From assembly GCF_014297465.1 (NCBI RefSeq), contig NZ_JACORT010000004.1, positions 186,001-250,000 on the forward strand: a DNA stretch of 64,000 bases, in the 5' to 3' direction. Positions 20,667 through 29,263 of the stretch are shown here, piece after piece. The notes under the pieces are model-generated. The model made no database searches, was not told the DNA's origin, and worked only from the letters and a program-made list of their open reading frames with translations. A program made the translations under genes and the position numbers. Positions within the stretch are counted from its first letter, which is position 1; every line of letters begins with the position of its first letter. The stretch comes from Ramlibacter cellulosilyticus (GTDB lineage Bacteria > Pseudomonadota > Gammaproteobacteria > Burkholderiales > Burkholderiaceae_C).

Positions 20667-21644
20667 TCAAGCGGGTGCCGGGCCGGACAGGCCATCGAAG
20701 GCTGCCGCCGCCGGCTGGCTCGTGAGCCATTCGGATTCATTGTAACGCAGCCCCCACGCCGCCCATGCGCTGCGCAGGTCCGGCGGCAGGGGGGCGTGGA
20801 AGGCGAGGGACACGCCCGTGACCGGATGCGCGAACGCGAGGCGGAAGGCATGCAGCGCCTGGCGCTGCAGCCCCGCCGCCGGCGCGCCGCCGTAGAGCGG
20901 GTCCGCCACGAGGGGATGGCCGATGTGCGCGGCGTGCACGCGGATCTGGTGCGTGCGGCCCGTCTCCAGCGTGCACAGCAGGCCGCAGCCCTGCGGCGAC
21001 TGGTCCAGGAGCTGGAACACGGTGGCCGCGGGCTTGCCGGAATGGCGCTCGGGATCGACCACGGCCATGCGCAGGCGATTGCGCGGGTCGCGACCGATCG
21101 CCGCGTCGACGCGCCGGCTCGCGGGCCCTTGCCACGGCCGGTGCGCGAGCGCGAGGTACTGGCGCGCCACTTCGCGCGCCGCGATCTGCGCGACGAGGCG
21201 GTCCATCGCGGCGCGCGTGCGCGCCACGACCATGAGGCCGCTCGTGTCCTTGTCCAGCCGGTGCACGATGCCGGCGCGCGGCAGCAGGCGCGCGCCCGCG
21301 TCGCGCGCGAGCAGCGCGTTGAGGAGCGTGCCGCGCCAGTTGCCCGGCGCGGGATGCACCACCAGGCCGGCGGGCTTGTCGACGACGAGCAGGTGCTCGT
21401 CCTCGTGCACCACGGTGAGCGGGATCGCCTCGGCCACGAAGGCCTGGCTCTGGGGCGTGGGGCGCAGCTCGATCTCGCCGGCCTCGCCCGCCTTCACGCG
21501 CTGGGACGGCTTGGCCGCGACGGCGCCGCGCACGCGCACGGCGCCGGCCTCGATCAGCTGCTGCAGGTAGCTGCGCGAGAACTCGGGCACGAGCTGCGCG
21601 AGCGCGCGGTCCAGGCGCTCGCCATGCGCGGCGGCGGCGATCAC
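20667..21644 (-). CDS. rluD: 23S rRNA pseudouridine synthase RluD
   Basis: RluD makes pseudouridines 1911, 1915 and 1917 in helix 69 of 23S rRNA. The protein has an N-terminal S4 domain (ERLDRALAQLVPEFSRSYLQQLIEAGAVRV) and the catalytic motif HRLDKDTSGLMVVA. GTG 21644 (325 residues) is the first standard start codon. The frame upstream still reads like protein (STDPPQDPAEDLLDEPGAEAETRPF) back to ATA/ATT codons at 21722-21717, so the true N-terminus may be longer if a non-standard start is used. It is divergent from bamD, the normal arrangement. Confidence 0.93.
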   Translation of the reverse strand: MIAAAAHGERLDRALAQLVPEFSRSYLQQLIEAGAVRVRGAVAAKPSQRVKAGEAGEIELRPTPQSQAFVAEAIPLTVVHEDEHLLVVDKPAGLVVHPAPGNWRGTLLNALLARDAGARLLPRAGIVHRLDKDTSGLMVVARTRAAMDRLVAQIAAREVARQYLALAHRPWQGPASRRVDAAIGRDPRNRLRMAVVDPERHSGKPAATVFQLLDQSPQGCGLLCTLETGRTHQIRVHAAHIGHPLVADPLYGGAPAAGLQRQALHAFRLAFAHPVTGVSLAFHAPLPPDLRSAWAAWGLRYNESEWLTSQPAAAAFDGLSGPAPA

Positions 21645-21719
21645 GAAAGGACGCGTCTCCGCTTCGGCGCCGGGTTCGTCCAGCAGGTCCTCGGCGGGGT
21701 CCTGCGGGGGGTCGGTCGA

Positions 21720-21725
21720 TATAAT
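21720..21725 (+). promoter_or_regulatory. Consensus -10 box TATAAT upstream of bamD
   Basis: A perfect TATAAT lies 28 bases before the bamD ATG, in the divergent rluD-bamD gap. No good TTGACA is seen 16-18 bases upstream, so the -35 is weak or the promoter depends on another factor. Confidence 0.5.
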
Positions 21726-21753
21726 GGCTCGCCCTTCAGGTCAAGAGAGTTGC

Positions 21754-22557
21754 ATGCTTGCTCGCGCCAAATTATCGGTGGTCCCCCTCGCCCTCGCCGC
21801 GTCCCTGCTGGCAGGGTGTTCCAGCCTGAAGGACGAGGACAAGACCGCCCAGTGGAGCCCGAACCGGATCTACGCCGAGGCGAAGGACGAGATGAACTCG
21901 GGCGCCTACGACAAGGCGATCCCGCTGTACGAGAAGCTGGAAGGCCGCGCGGCCGGCACGCCGCTCGCGCAGCAGGCGCAGCTGGAACGGGCCTACGCGT
22001 ACTACAAGCAGAACGAGCAGGCGCAGGCCCTCGCCACGCTGGACCGCTTCATCAAGCTGCACCCGGCCAGTCCCGCGATGGACTATGCGCTGTACCTCAA
22101 GGGCATCGTCAACTTCAACGACAACCTGGGCATGTTCTCGTTCATGTCCCGGCAGGACCTGTCCGAGCGGGACCAGAAGGCCGCCAAGGAATCGTTCGAG
22201 GCGTTCCGCGACCTGGTGAACCGCTTCCCCGACTCGAAGTACGCGGCCGACGCGCGCTCGCGCATGACCTACATCGTCAACTCGCTGGCGAAGTACGAGG
22301 TGCACGTGGCGCGCTACTACTACAGCCGCGGCGCCTACGTGGCGGCGATCAACCGCGCGCAGAGCGCGCTGGCCGACTACCGCGACGTCCCGGCGCTGGA
22401 AGAGGCGCTGTTCATCCTGATGCGCAGCTATGATGCGCTGGGCATGGCGCAGCTGCGCGACGACACCCGTCGCGTGATGGAAAAGAGCTATCCGCAGAGC
22501 CCGTACCTCACCGGCAGGGGGCCGGGGGTGAACAAGCCCTGGTGGCAGGTGTGGTGA
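21754..22557 (+). CDS. bamD: Outer membrane assembly lipoprotein BamD
   Basis: BamD is the essential TPR lipoprotein of the BAM complex. The 267-residue protein begins MLARAKLSVVPLALAASLLAGCSS with lipobox Cys 22, then TPR units including RIYAEAKDEMNSGAYDKAIPLYEKL and YYKQNEQAQALATLDRFIKLHP. ATG 21754 follows an AAGAGAG ribosome site; an earlier in-frame ATG at 21724 would sit inside the -10 box and spoil the signal peptide. A strong terminator follows. bamB lies at 10.4 kb in the same window. Confidence 0.96.
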   Translation: MLARAKLSVVPLALAASLLAGCSSLKDEDKTAQWSPNRIYAEAKDEMNSGAYDKAIPLYEKLEGRAAGTPLAQQAQLERAYAYYKQNEQAQALATLDRFIKLHPASPAMDYALYLKGIVNFNDNLGMFSFMSRQDLSERDQKAAKESFEAFRDLVNRFPDSKYAADARSRMTYIVNSLAKYEVHVARYYYSRGAYVAAINRAQSALADYRDVPALEEALFILMRSYDALGMAQLRDDTRRVMEKSYPQSPYLTGRGPGVNKPWWQVW

Positions 22558-22565
22558 GATGAGGA

Positions 22566-22587
22566 AAGGGCCGCGGTTGCGGCCCTT
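22566..22587 (+). terminator. Rho-independent-like terminator after bamD
   Basis: AAGGGCCGC - GGTT - GCGGCCCTT gives a 9-bp stem with a tight loop, followed by GTCGTTT, nine bases after the bamD stop. Confidence 0.7.
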
Positions 22588-22605
22588 GTCGTTTCTGGCG
22601 GTGGG

Positions 22606-22727
22606 GTTCGCTGACGCTCACCTTCCGGCGCTGTCGCGCCGCCACCCTACGAATGCAAGGCGCGCGGAAGTTGTAGGGTGGCGCGGCGACAGCCGCGGAA
22701 GGTGAGCGTCAGCGAACCCCACCGATC
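22606..22727. repeat. Inverted repeat, GGTGGGGTTCGCTGACGCTC family (copy 1)
   Basis: Left arm GTGGGGTTCGCTGACGCTCA then CCTTCCGGCGCTGTCGCGCC and GCCACCCTAC; right arm GTAGGGTGGCGCGGCGACAG then CCGCGGAAGGTGAGCGTCAG and CGAACCCCAC. The arms are inverse complements over about 45 bases around a short centre. It fills the gap between converging bamD and dinG. A second copy is at 61044-61193. Confidence 0.85.
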
Positions 22728-24795
22728 AGCCGGCCAACGCGTCCAGCGCCTCCTCGAACCCGCCCTCGTCCACGATCCGCCGCATCGGCGGCAGCGCCGC
22801 CAGCAGCCGCCGCCCGTACCCCATCTGCTCCAGCCGCGTGTCGCACACCACCAGCAAGCCGCGGTCGCTCTCGCGGCGGATCAAGCGCCCTGCTCCCTGC
22901 TTCAAGGCGACGGCGGCCTCGGGCACGAAGTAGTCGTTGAAGGGGCTGCGGCCCTGCGCCTGCAGGCGCTGGCCACGGGCTTCCACGAGCGGGTCGCCCG
23001 GGGGCGGGAACGGGAGCTTGTCGATGATCACCAGCTGCAGCGCATCGCCCGGCACGTCCACGCCTTCCCAGAAGGACGCGGAAGCCACGAGGATGCAGCC
23101 CGGGCGGCCGTCGCCCGCCCCTTCGCGGAAGCGGTCGATCAATCGCCGCTTGGGCCACTGGCCTTGCACCAGCACCTCGAGCTCGCCCGTGGCCTGGAAG
23201 CGCGCCTGCAGCTGCTCGCCGATGGCACGCAGCGCCCGCAGCGTCGTGGTGAGCACCATCGTGCGGCCGCCGATGCGCAGGGCCGCGCGCTGCGCCACCC
23301 GTGCCACCGCGTCGCTGTGCCCCGGATCGTTGGGCTTCGGCAAGCCGCGCGGCAGGTACAGCGCCGCCTGCGCCGCGTAGTCGAACGGGCTCGCCACCCG
23401 CACGACCTCGGCGTCGCCCAGCCCGCAGGGTTCGGTGAACCAGGACAGGCGCGCATCGTCGCCGAGGGTCGCCGAAGTGAAGATCCAGGCCTTGCGCGCG
23501 TTCTCCGCTTCCGGGTCGGCGTCGGTCTTCAGCAGCTTGCGTTGCACGGCCTCCGCGATGTCGAGCGGCGATTCCACGAGGCGCAGGTGCGTGCCGGCGT
23601 CGACCCAGCGGACCGCACCTTGCTGGGGCGCCTCTTCGAACGCGCGCACGCGCTGCGCGAGCTGCACTGCACGCTCGTGCAGGCGCGCGAGGTCGGGTGC
23701 GGCCTCGTGCACGGTCGCCAGCCCTTCGGCTGCGAGGTCCAGCGCGGAAGCCAGGGCCGCGAGCCCTTCGCACCACGTCACCTCGTCCACGCCGTCCGGC
23801 GCGGCTCCCGCCCAGCGCAGGCGCGCCCCGGGCGCCGTGCGCCCCACCGAGAGCCGGAAGTCGCGCGCCGCGCGTTCTAGCGTGCCGGCGGCCAGCTGCC
23901 AGTCCACCAGCCCGCGCGCGAACTGCAGGCCGGCGCCGAGCATGTCGCGCGCGAAGTCGAGGACCTGCCCCGTCCCGAGCTGGCGCCCGAGGAACTGCAC
24001 GCCCGTTTCATTGAGCTGGTGCGCCTCGTCGAAGATCACGACGCGCACGCTGGGCAGCAGTTCGGCCATGCCCGACTCGCGCACCGCCAGGTCCGCGAAG
24101 AACAGGTGGTGGTTGATGACCACCACGTCCGCCGCCATCGCTTCGCGGCGCGCGGCGTTCACGTGGCAGGTGCGGAACTTCGGGCACTGCGAACCGAGGC
24201 AGTTCTCGCGCGTGGAGGTGACCAGGGGCAACAGCGGTGAACGTTCGTCGAGGCCGGGCATCTCGGCGAGGTCGCCGCTGCGCGTGGTCTGCGCCCATTG
24301 CTCGATCTTCGCCAGCGTGCGCAGCGCGCTGCGGTCCGGGAGGTTCGCGTCGTGCCGCGCCAGCTCCAGCCGGTGCGTGCACAGGTAGCTGGCGCGCCCC
24401 TTCAGCAGCGCCATGCGCACGGGCAGGCCGAGCGCGTCCGCGAGCCGCGGCAGGTCGCGGGCGAACAGCTGGTCCTGCAGGGTCTTCGTGGCCGTCGAGA
24501 GCAGCACGCGCTCGCCGCTCAGGAGCGCGGGCACGAGGTACGAGAAAGTCTTGCCGACGCCGGTGCCCGCCTCGACGACGAGCGCCCCGCCGTGCGCGAT
24601 GGTGCGTGCGACGGCCGCGGCCATCTCGGTCTGGCCATGCCGCGGACGGAAGGCTTCGGCCGCGCGCGAAAGCACGCCGCCGGGCACGAAGGCCTCGCGT
24701 GCCAGCTGTTCGAGGTCCTGCGCCTCGGGCGCGGGCCACACGCCCGCCGCGGGCGCGTCGTGGCGCCCGGACGACGCCGCTGCCGATTCCGTCAT
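22726..24795 (-). CDS. dinG: ATP-dependent DNA helicase, DinG/YoaA (XPD-like) family
   Basis: A superfamily 2 helicase with an iron-sulphur cluster, acting in DNA repair and R-loop or fork processing. The 689-residue product has Walker A EAGTGVGKTFSY (about 76-87), four cysteines (SYLC, ENCLG, SQCPKF, RTCHV, about 145-215) placed as in Fe-S helicases, a DEAH box (VVIFDEAHQL), and motif VI-like QGAGRLIRRESDRG. The start is ATG 24795, overlapping the stop of the small upstream gene (ATGA). The family member (DinG versus YoaA) is not settled by sequence inspection. Confidence 0.9.
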   Translation of the reverse strand: MTESAAASSGRHDAPAAGVWPAPEAQDLEQLAREAFVPGGVLSRAAEAFRPRHGQTEMAAAVARTIAHGGALVVEAGTGVGKTFSYLVPALLSGERVLLSTATKTLQDQLFARDLPRLADALGLPVRMALLKGRASYLCTHRLELARHDANLPDRSALRTLAKIEQWAQTTRSGDLAEMPGLDERSPLLPLVTSTRENCLGSQCPKFRTCHVNAARREAMAADVVVINHHLFFADLAVRESGMAELLPSVRVVIFDEAHQLNETGVQFLGRQLGTGQVLDFARDMLGAGLQFARGLVDWQLAAGTLERAARDFRLSVGRTAPGARLRWAGAAPDGVDEVTWCEGLAALASALDLAAEGLATVHEAAPDLARLHERAVQLAQRVRAFEEAPQQGAVRWVDAGTHLRLVESPLDIAEAVQRKLLKTDADPEAENARKAWIFTSATLGDDARLSWFTEPCGLGDAEVVRVASPFDYAAQAALYLPRGLPKPNDPGHSDAVARVAQRAALRIGGRTMVLTTTLRALRAIGEQLQARFQATGELEVLVQGQWPKRRLIDRFREGAGDGRPGCILVASASFWEGVDVPGDALQLVIIDKLPFPPPGDPLVEARGQRLQAQGRSPFNDYFVPEAAVALKQGAGRLIRRESDRGLLVVCDTRLEQMGYGRRLLAALPPMRRIVDEGGFEEALDALAG

Positions 24796-24998
24796 CACGC
24801 CGGTTCTTTGGGATCGAGGACGAGTTCGAGCCGCGCGATCGCATCGCGCAGGGCGAGCCGGCGTTTCTTGAGGCGGCGCATCATGAGTTCGTCGACGGGG
24901 TGCTGCTCCGCTGCGCGGTCGATCAGCGCGTCGAGGTCGGCGTGCTCCATGCGCAGCTCGATCAGGCGCCGTTCGGGAGAGTGCAGGTTGGAGTCCAA
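24795..24998 (-). CDS. YdcH (DUF465)-like small protein
   Basis: A 50-67 residue protein ending RRLKKRRLALRDAIARLELVLDPKEPA, with the helical ELRMEHADLDALIDRA and HPVDELMMRRLKKRRL pattern of DUF465/YdcH proteins. The start is uncertain: I use TTG 24998 (67 residues); ATG 24950 would give 51. ATGs at 25055-25058 lie in what looks like the divergent promoter region. Its stop overlaps the dinG ATG, so the two are cotranscribed. No function is known for the family. Confidence 0.65.
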   Translation of the reverse strand: MDSNLHSPERRLIELRMEHADLDALIDRAAEQHPVDELMMRRLKKRRLALRDAIARLELVLDPKEPA

Positions 24999-25094
24999 AG
25001 GTAATAAGCGGGGCGCCGCTGCGGATCGTTCGATAATACGACCCCAACCGTCCATCATCGCAGCGAACGCGCGCCAGCGCCACTTTTCCCGCCC

Positions 25095-25862
25095 ATGAGC
25101 AGCAGCAAAGGTTACCGACTCACCGCGTCCACCGGCATCCACAAGGGGGACCGGGAGTACCAGCAGGACCAGATCGCCCTGATCGCCCACCCGCGGGTGA
25201 ACGGCTGCGTGCTCGGCGTCGTCGCCGACGGCATGGGCGGCCGCAGCGGCGGGCGCAAGGCGTCCGACCAGGTCATGATGACCTGCAAGCAGCTGTTCGA
25301 CCGCTACTCGCCGACCGCCGACGACACGCCCACGCTGCTCAGGCAAATGGTGCAGGAGTCGCACCTCGTCATCAAGCTGACCGCCATCTCCGCCGAGCAG
25401 GAGCCGCACAGCACCATCGCGGCCTTCATCATCAACCCGGACGGCGAATGCCACTGGGTGCATGCCGGCGACTCGCGCATCTACCACTTCCACGGCAACC
25501 AGCTCGTGAAGCGGACCATGGACCACTCCTACGTGCAGACGCTCGTCGACCGCGGCGAGCTGACGGAGGAAGAGGCCAACGTGCACCCGCAGTCGAACAT
25601 CCTCATGGGCTGCCTCGGCGCCGAGGACGACCCGCCGGCGGACCTGCACACCATCCCGCAGCTGCGCCCCGGCGACACCCTGCTCGCCTGCAGCGACGGC
25701 GTGTGGCACTACTTCAGCCCCGAGGAACTGGGCTCCGTGCTGTCCTCGCTCTCGCCGCGCGAGGCGAGCGAGTTCCTGATCGAGAAGGCGCGGTCGCGGG
25801 CGCACGGCGGCGGCGACAACCTGTCGCTGGTGATCGTCAAGCTGGAGCCGCTGGCGGCCTGA
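25095..25862 (+). CDS. PP2C-family serine/threonine phosphatase
   Basis: This 255-residue protein is a stand-alone PP2C metal-dependent phosphatase. Motifs are GDREYQQDQ (first metal aspartate region, about 21-29), DGMGGRSGGRKASD (about 52), HAGDSRIYHF (about 121), CSDGVWHYF (about 199) and GGDNLSLVIV near the end. No signal peptide or membrane segment. In such bacteria it usually opposes an Hpk2-type kinase; no kinase partner is adjacent here. It diverges from the YdcH-dinG pair. Confidence 0.9.
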   Translation: MSSSKGYRLTASTGIHKGDREYQQDQIALIAHPRVNGCVLGVVADGMGGRSGGRKASDQVMMTCKQLFDRYSPTADDTPTLLRQMVQESHLVIKLTAISAEQEPHSTIAAFIINPDGECHWVHAGDSRIYHFHGNQLVKRTMDHSYVQTLVDRGELTEEEANVHPQSNILMGCLGAEDDPPADLHTIPQLRPGDTLLACSDGVWHYFSPEELGSVLSSLSPREASEFLIEKARSRAHGGGDNLSLVIVKLEPLAA

Positions 25863-25865
25863 TCT

Positions 25866-25898
25866 GCCCCCTCCCCCTCCGCGGAGGGCCGGGGTGGA
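25866..25898. repeat. Short palindromic repeat, family B-like (intergenic)
   Basis: CCCCCTCCCCCTCCGCGGAG followed by GGCCGGGGTGGAGG lies between converging genes. Its layout (CT-rich arm, GA-rich arm, then GGGGTGGAGG) matches the copies that lie inside aceF and lpdA at 46-49 kb. Confidence 0.55.
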
Positions 25899-25900
25899 GG

Positions 25901-26551
25901 CTAGCGCGCCGGCGGCGGCAGGTCCGCGGAAGCGGACTTGCCCTTCTTCGCGTTGCGCTCGGCGACTTCCGCCTTGTGCCGCTGCGCCTCGCGCAGGCGC
26001 TCCTCGTAGGCGGCGCGGTTCTTCGCGGCCTCGTCCGGCGTCGGGGCATGGCTCGCGGGGGCCTTGGGGTCCCGGGGCTTGCCTTGCGGGCCGGAGGAGC
26101 CGTGCGGCTCCTTGACGCGCGGGCCGCGCCTAGCGCGTTCCGCATCGTCGGCGGACTTCTTCGCCGCCTTCTCCGCGGCCTGCGCCTCGCGCTCCTGCTG
26201 CTCGGCGGCGGCCTTGGCGCGCTTCTCGGCGGCCTCCTTCTGGCGCTCGGGCGAGTTGCGCTCGTCGATGTCCCGCTGGCGCTCCGCGGCCTTGCGCTTG
26301 CGCTCGGCGTCGTTCAGCACGCGCTCCTGCCGCTTCAGCTCGTTGACTTCCACGTTGTGCGCACGGCGGGCGTCGTCGAGGCAGTCGTTGACGGCGAACT
26401 TCGCGCGGCAGGCCTTCTGGGCCTCCGTGTAGCGCGCCTCGGCGGCCTGGCGCTCGCCCCGGATGCGCGCGCGCTCCGCGGCGTCGTCCGGCGCCTGCGC
26501 GTGGGCGGCGAAGGCGGCAATGGCAATGGCGAGCGGGACGAAATGCTTCAT
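25901..26551 (-). CDS. Secreted charged coiled-coil protein of unknown function
   Basis: The 216-residue product has a clear signal peptide (MKHFVPLAIAIAAFAAHAQA, cleavage near 19-20). The rest is dominated by Ala, Glu, Arg and Lys in long helical runs (RKRKAAERQRDIDERN, KRAKAAAEQQEREAQAAEKAAKKSADDAERARR), predicted coiled coil, and a Pro/Gly/His-rich tail. Two cysteines (KACRAKF, NDCLDDA) near residues 47 and 56 could form a disulphide. The ATG overlaps the zapE stop. I do not recognise a function. Confidence 0.8.
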   Translation of the reverse strand: MKHFVPLAIAIAAFAAHAQAPDDAAERARIRGERQAAEARYTEAQKACRAKFAVNDCLDDARRAHNVEVNELKRQERVLNDAERKRKAAERQRDIDERNSPERQKEAAEKRAKAAAEQQEREAQAAEKAAKKSADDAERARRGPRVKEPHGSSGPQGKPRDPKAPASHAPTPDEAAKNRAAYEERLREAQRHKAEVAERNAKKGKSASADLPPPAR

Positions 26552-27645
26552 GTCAGACGGGTATCCACCATGCGGTGTTCGAGGGCCAGGAATTCCGCGG
26601 ACTGCATCTCGTTGAGCCGGGACACGGTGCGCGGGAACTCGTGGGCCAGCGGGCCCTCGGTGTACAACGCCTCCGGTGGGACCTCGGCCGACAGGATCAG
26701 TTTCACCCGTCGATCGTAAAGAACATCCACCAGCCAGGTAAATCTCCGCGCCTCGGACGCATTGCGCGCCGACATGCGGGGCACGTCGCTCAGCAGCACC
26801 GTGTGGAACTGGGTCGCGATCTCCAGGTAGTCGTTCTGCGAGCGGGGACCGCCGCAGAGGGTGCCGAAGTCGAACCAGACCGCGCCGCCGGCCTTGCGCC
26901 GCGCGCGGATCTCGCGCTGCTCGATGTGCAGCACGGGGTCCTCGTCGTGGCTCTCGGCGAGCCGGCTGAAGGCATCGTTCATCTCGGCGTCGGCCTGCGC
27001 GCCCAGCGGCGTGTGGTACAGCCGCACCTGCTCCATCGTGCGGCGCCGGTAGTCCGTGCCGTTGTCGACGTCGATCACCTCCAGCTTCTGGTTCAGGAGC
27101 TCGATCGCCGGGAAGATGCGTTCGCGGTGCAGCCCGTTGGGGTACAGGTCGTCCGGCTTGAAGTTCGAGGTGGTGACGAAGCCCACGCCGTTGTCGAACA
27201 GCGCGTCCAGCAGGCGGTGCAGGATCATCGCGTCCGTGATGTCCGCGACGTGGAACTCGTCGAAGCAGATCAGCCGGAAGCGCCTGGCGATGCGCGCCCC
27301 CAGCGTGTCCAGCGGGTTCACCGTGCCCTGCAGCTCGGCGAGCTCGCGGTGCACCTCGCGCATGAACTCGTGGAAGTGCAGGCGCGTCTTGCGCACCACG
27401 GGCACGGCCTGGAAGAAGCAGTCCATCAGGAAGCTCTTGCCCCGCCCCACCCCGCCGTACATGTACACGCCGCGCGGGATCGGGGGCCGGTTGATCAGCT
27501 TCTTGAAGGCGTTGGAGCGCTGCTCCTTGTACGCCGCCCAGTCGCTGGCGCAGCGCTCGAGCGCCGCGACGCCGCGCAGTTGCGCGGGATCGCTCTGGTA
27601 GCCGCGGGCCTGGAGCTCCGCCTCGTAGACAGCCTTGACGCTCAT
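26548..27645 (-). CDS. zapE: Cell division protein ZapE (AFG1-like ATPase)
   Basis: A AAA-type ATPase of the AFG1/ZapE family, implicated in Z-ring stability. The 365-residue protein has Walker A in YGGVGRGKSFLMD (about 64-76), Walker B ICFDEFHVADITDAMIL (about 127), and the family's LPYP-like region with ASNFKPDDLYPNGL-type sequence (here TTSNFKPDDLYPNGLHRERIFPAIELL). In this order zapE lies downstream of the lpd gene of the 2-oxoglutarate dehydrogenase operon, separated by a large repeat. Confidence 0.93.
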   Translation of the reverse strand: MSVKAVYEAELQARGYQSDPAQLRGVAALERCASDWAAYKEQRSNAFKKLINRPPIPRGVYMYGGVGRGKSFLMDCFFQAVPVVRKTRLHFHEFMREVHRELAELQGTVNPLDTLGARIARRFRLICFDEFHVADITDAMILHRLLDALFDNGVGFVTTSNFKPDDLYPNGLHRERIFPAIELLNQKLEVIDVDNGTDYRRRTMEQVRLYHTPLGAQADAEMNDAFSRLAESHDEDPVLHIEQREIRARRKAGGAVWFDFGTLCGGPRSQNDYLEIATQFHTVLLSDVPRMSARNASEARRFTWLVDVLYDRRVKLILSAEVPPEALYTEGPLAHEFPRTVSRLNEMQSAEFLALEHRMVDTRLT

Positions 27646-27654
27646 CGAAGAGAT

Positions 27655-27750
27655 GAACGCAGAGGCCGCAGAGATTCCGCAGAGGTCGCAGAGAAATCCA
27701 TGAAGGTATTCTCTGCGACCTCTGCGTTGCCTCTGCGACCTCTGCGTTCC
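27655..27750. repeat. Tandem and inverted repeat, CGCAGAGGTCGCAGAG family (copy 1)
   Basis: Units of CGCAGAGGnCGCAGAG occur twice, then the inverse units CTCTGCGACCTCTGCG twice, after a short AT-richer centre (AAATCCATGAAGGTATT). It can form a long cruciform or hairpin. It fills the lpd-zapE gap. Copy 2 is at 55242-55346. Confidence 0.85.
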
Positions 27751-27754
27751 GTTG

Positions 27755-29173
27755 CTAGAAGTTCAGCGTCCGCTTGTCCACCGCCAGCGCCGCTTCCTTC
27801 GTCGCTTCGGACAGCGACGGGTGCGCGTGGCAGATGCGGGCGATGTCTTCGGCGGAGGCCTTGAACTCCATGGCGACCACGGCCTCGGAGATCAGTTCGC
27901 TGGCCATGGGGCCCACGATGTGCACGCCGAGGATCTCGTCGGTCTTGGCGTCGGCCAGGAACTTCACCATGCCGGTCGTGTCGCCCAGCGCCCGCGCGCG
28001 GCCGTTGGCCATGAACGGGAAGGTGCCGGCCTTGTACTGCACGCCGTCCGCCTTGAGCTGCTGCTCGGTGCGGCCCACCCACGCGATCTCGGGCGAGGTG
28101 TAGATCACCCAGGGGATCGTGTTGAAGTTGACGTGCCCGTGCTGGCCGGCGATGCGCTCGGCCACCGCCACGCCCTCTTCTTCCGCCTTGTGCGCGAGCA
28201 TCGGGCCGCGCACGACGTCGCCGATCGCCCAGACGTTCGGCAGGTTCGTGCGGCACTCGTCGTCGACGACGATCGCGCCGCGCTCGTCCAGCTTCAGGCC
28301 CACCGCTTCCGGCTTCAGGCCGATGGTGTTGGGCACGCGGCCGATCGAGACGATCACGTGGTCGGCGTCGAGCGTCTGCTGCTCGCCCTTGGCCGTCGTG
28401 TACGCCACCGACACGCCCTTGCCGCCCGTCTTGATCTCGCCGACCTTCACGCCCAGCTCGATCTTCAGGCCCTGCTTGGTGAACGCCTTGTGCGCTTCCT
28501 TGGCGATCTGCTCGTCGACGGCGCCCAGGAACGTGGGCAGAGCTTCCAGCACGGTGACTTCCGCGCCGACGCGGCGCCACACCGAGCCCATCTCCAGGCC
28601 GATCACGCCGGAGCCGATCAGCACCAGCTTCTTCGGCACCGCGGGGATGCGCAGCGCGCCGTCGTTCGAGAGGATCTTCTCCTCGTCGAAGGGCACGCCG
28701 GGCAGCGCACGGGCGTTGGAGCCGGTGGCCACGATCACGTGCTTCGCCACCAGCGTCTCGTCGCCGACCTGGATCTCGTAGCCCGCGTCGGTCTTGTTGC
28801 CGAAGGAGCCGCGGCCGTGGAAGAAGCTGACCTTGTTCTTCTTGAACAGGTACAGGATGCCGTCGTTGTTCTGCTTCACGACGGCGTCCTTGCGACCGAG
28901 CATCTTCTGCACGTCGATGCTCAGGCCCTGCACGCCGATGCCGTGGTCCGCGAAGTGCTTCGAGGCGTGCTCGTAGTTCTCCGAGGACTGCAGCAGCGCC
29001 TTGGACGGGATGCAGCCCACGTTGGTGCAGGTGCCGCCCGGCGCGGGCTTGCCGTCCTTCGTCTTCCACTCGTCGATGCAGGCGGCATTGAAGCCCAGCT
29101 GCGCCGCGCGGATGGCGGCGATGTAGCCGCCGGGGCCGCCACCGATGACGACCACGTCGAATTGTTTGCTCAT
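27755..29173 (-). CDS. lpdA: Dihydrolipoyl dehydrogenase (E3) of 2-oxoglutarate dehydrogenase
   Basis: E3 re-oxidises the dihydrolipoyl groups of E2 and passes electrons to NAD+. The 472-residue protein has the N-terminal FAD loop [10 protein letters not shown] (11-20), redox cysteines C49 and C54 in [15 protein letters not shown], an NAD-binding [10 protein letters not shown], and the C-terminal HAHPSLSEA catalytic His-Glu. It has no lipoyl domain, unlike the other E3 in this window (44.9 kb). Placement after sucA-sucB assigns it to that complex. Confidence 0.95.
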   Translation of the reverse strand: MSKQFDVVVIGGGPGGYIAAIRAAQLGFNAACIDEWKTKDGKPAPGGTCTNVGCIPSKALLQSSENYEHASKHFADHGIGVQGLSIDVQKMLGRKDAVVKQNNDGILYLFKKNKVSFFHGRGSFGNKTDAGYEIQVGDETLVAKHVIVATGSNARALPGVPFDEEKILSNDGALRIPAVPKKLVLIGSGVIGLEMGSVWRRVGAEVTVLEALPTFLGAVDEQIAKEAHKAFTKQGLKIELGVKVGEIKTGGKGVSVAYTTAKGEQQTLDADHVIVSIGRVPNTIGLKPEAVGLKLDERGAIVVDDECRTNLPNVWAIGDVVRGPMLAHKAEEEGVAVAERIAGQHGHVNFNTIPWVIYTSPEIAWVGRTEQQLKADGVQYKAGTFPFMANGRARALGDTTGMVKFLADAKTDEILGVHIVGPMASELISEAVVAMEFKASAEDIARICHAHPSLSEATKEAALAVDKRTLNF

Positions 29174-29179
29174 GTTGAG

Positions 29180-29262
29180 GGGCTAGGTTCTAGGGGCTAG
29201 GGTCTAGGGAGGAACCGGCTGTTGCCCTAGTCCCTAGCCCCTAGTCTCTAGCCCCTTGGTTT
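29180..29262. repeat. CTAGGG-based inverted repeat between lpd and sucB
   Basis: GGGGCTAGGTTCTAGGGGCT with AGGGTCTAGGG on one side and CCCTAGTCCCTAGCCCCTAG then TCTCTAGCCCC on the other are inverse copies around GAGGAACCGGCTGTTG. In the sucB-lpd mRNA this would be a hairpin of about 30 bp, upstream of the lpd start. Confidence 0.85.
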
Positions 29263-29263
29263 T

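Noticed and set aside
18858-22433. A 1191-codon open frame on the plus strand across rluB, scpB, rluD and into bamD
   Set aside because: It has Arg/Ser/Pro/Ala-rich low-information translation typical of antisense reading in high-GC DNA, and the minus-strand genes have clear families.
27655-27750. Repeats considered as a CRISPR array
   Set aside because: Units are in both orientations with no regular spacers and there are no cas genes; this is an inverted repeat element.
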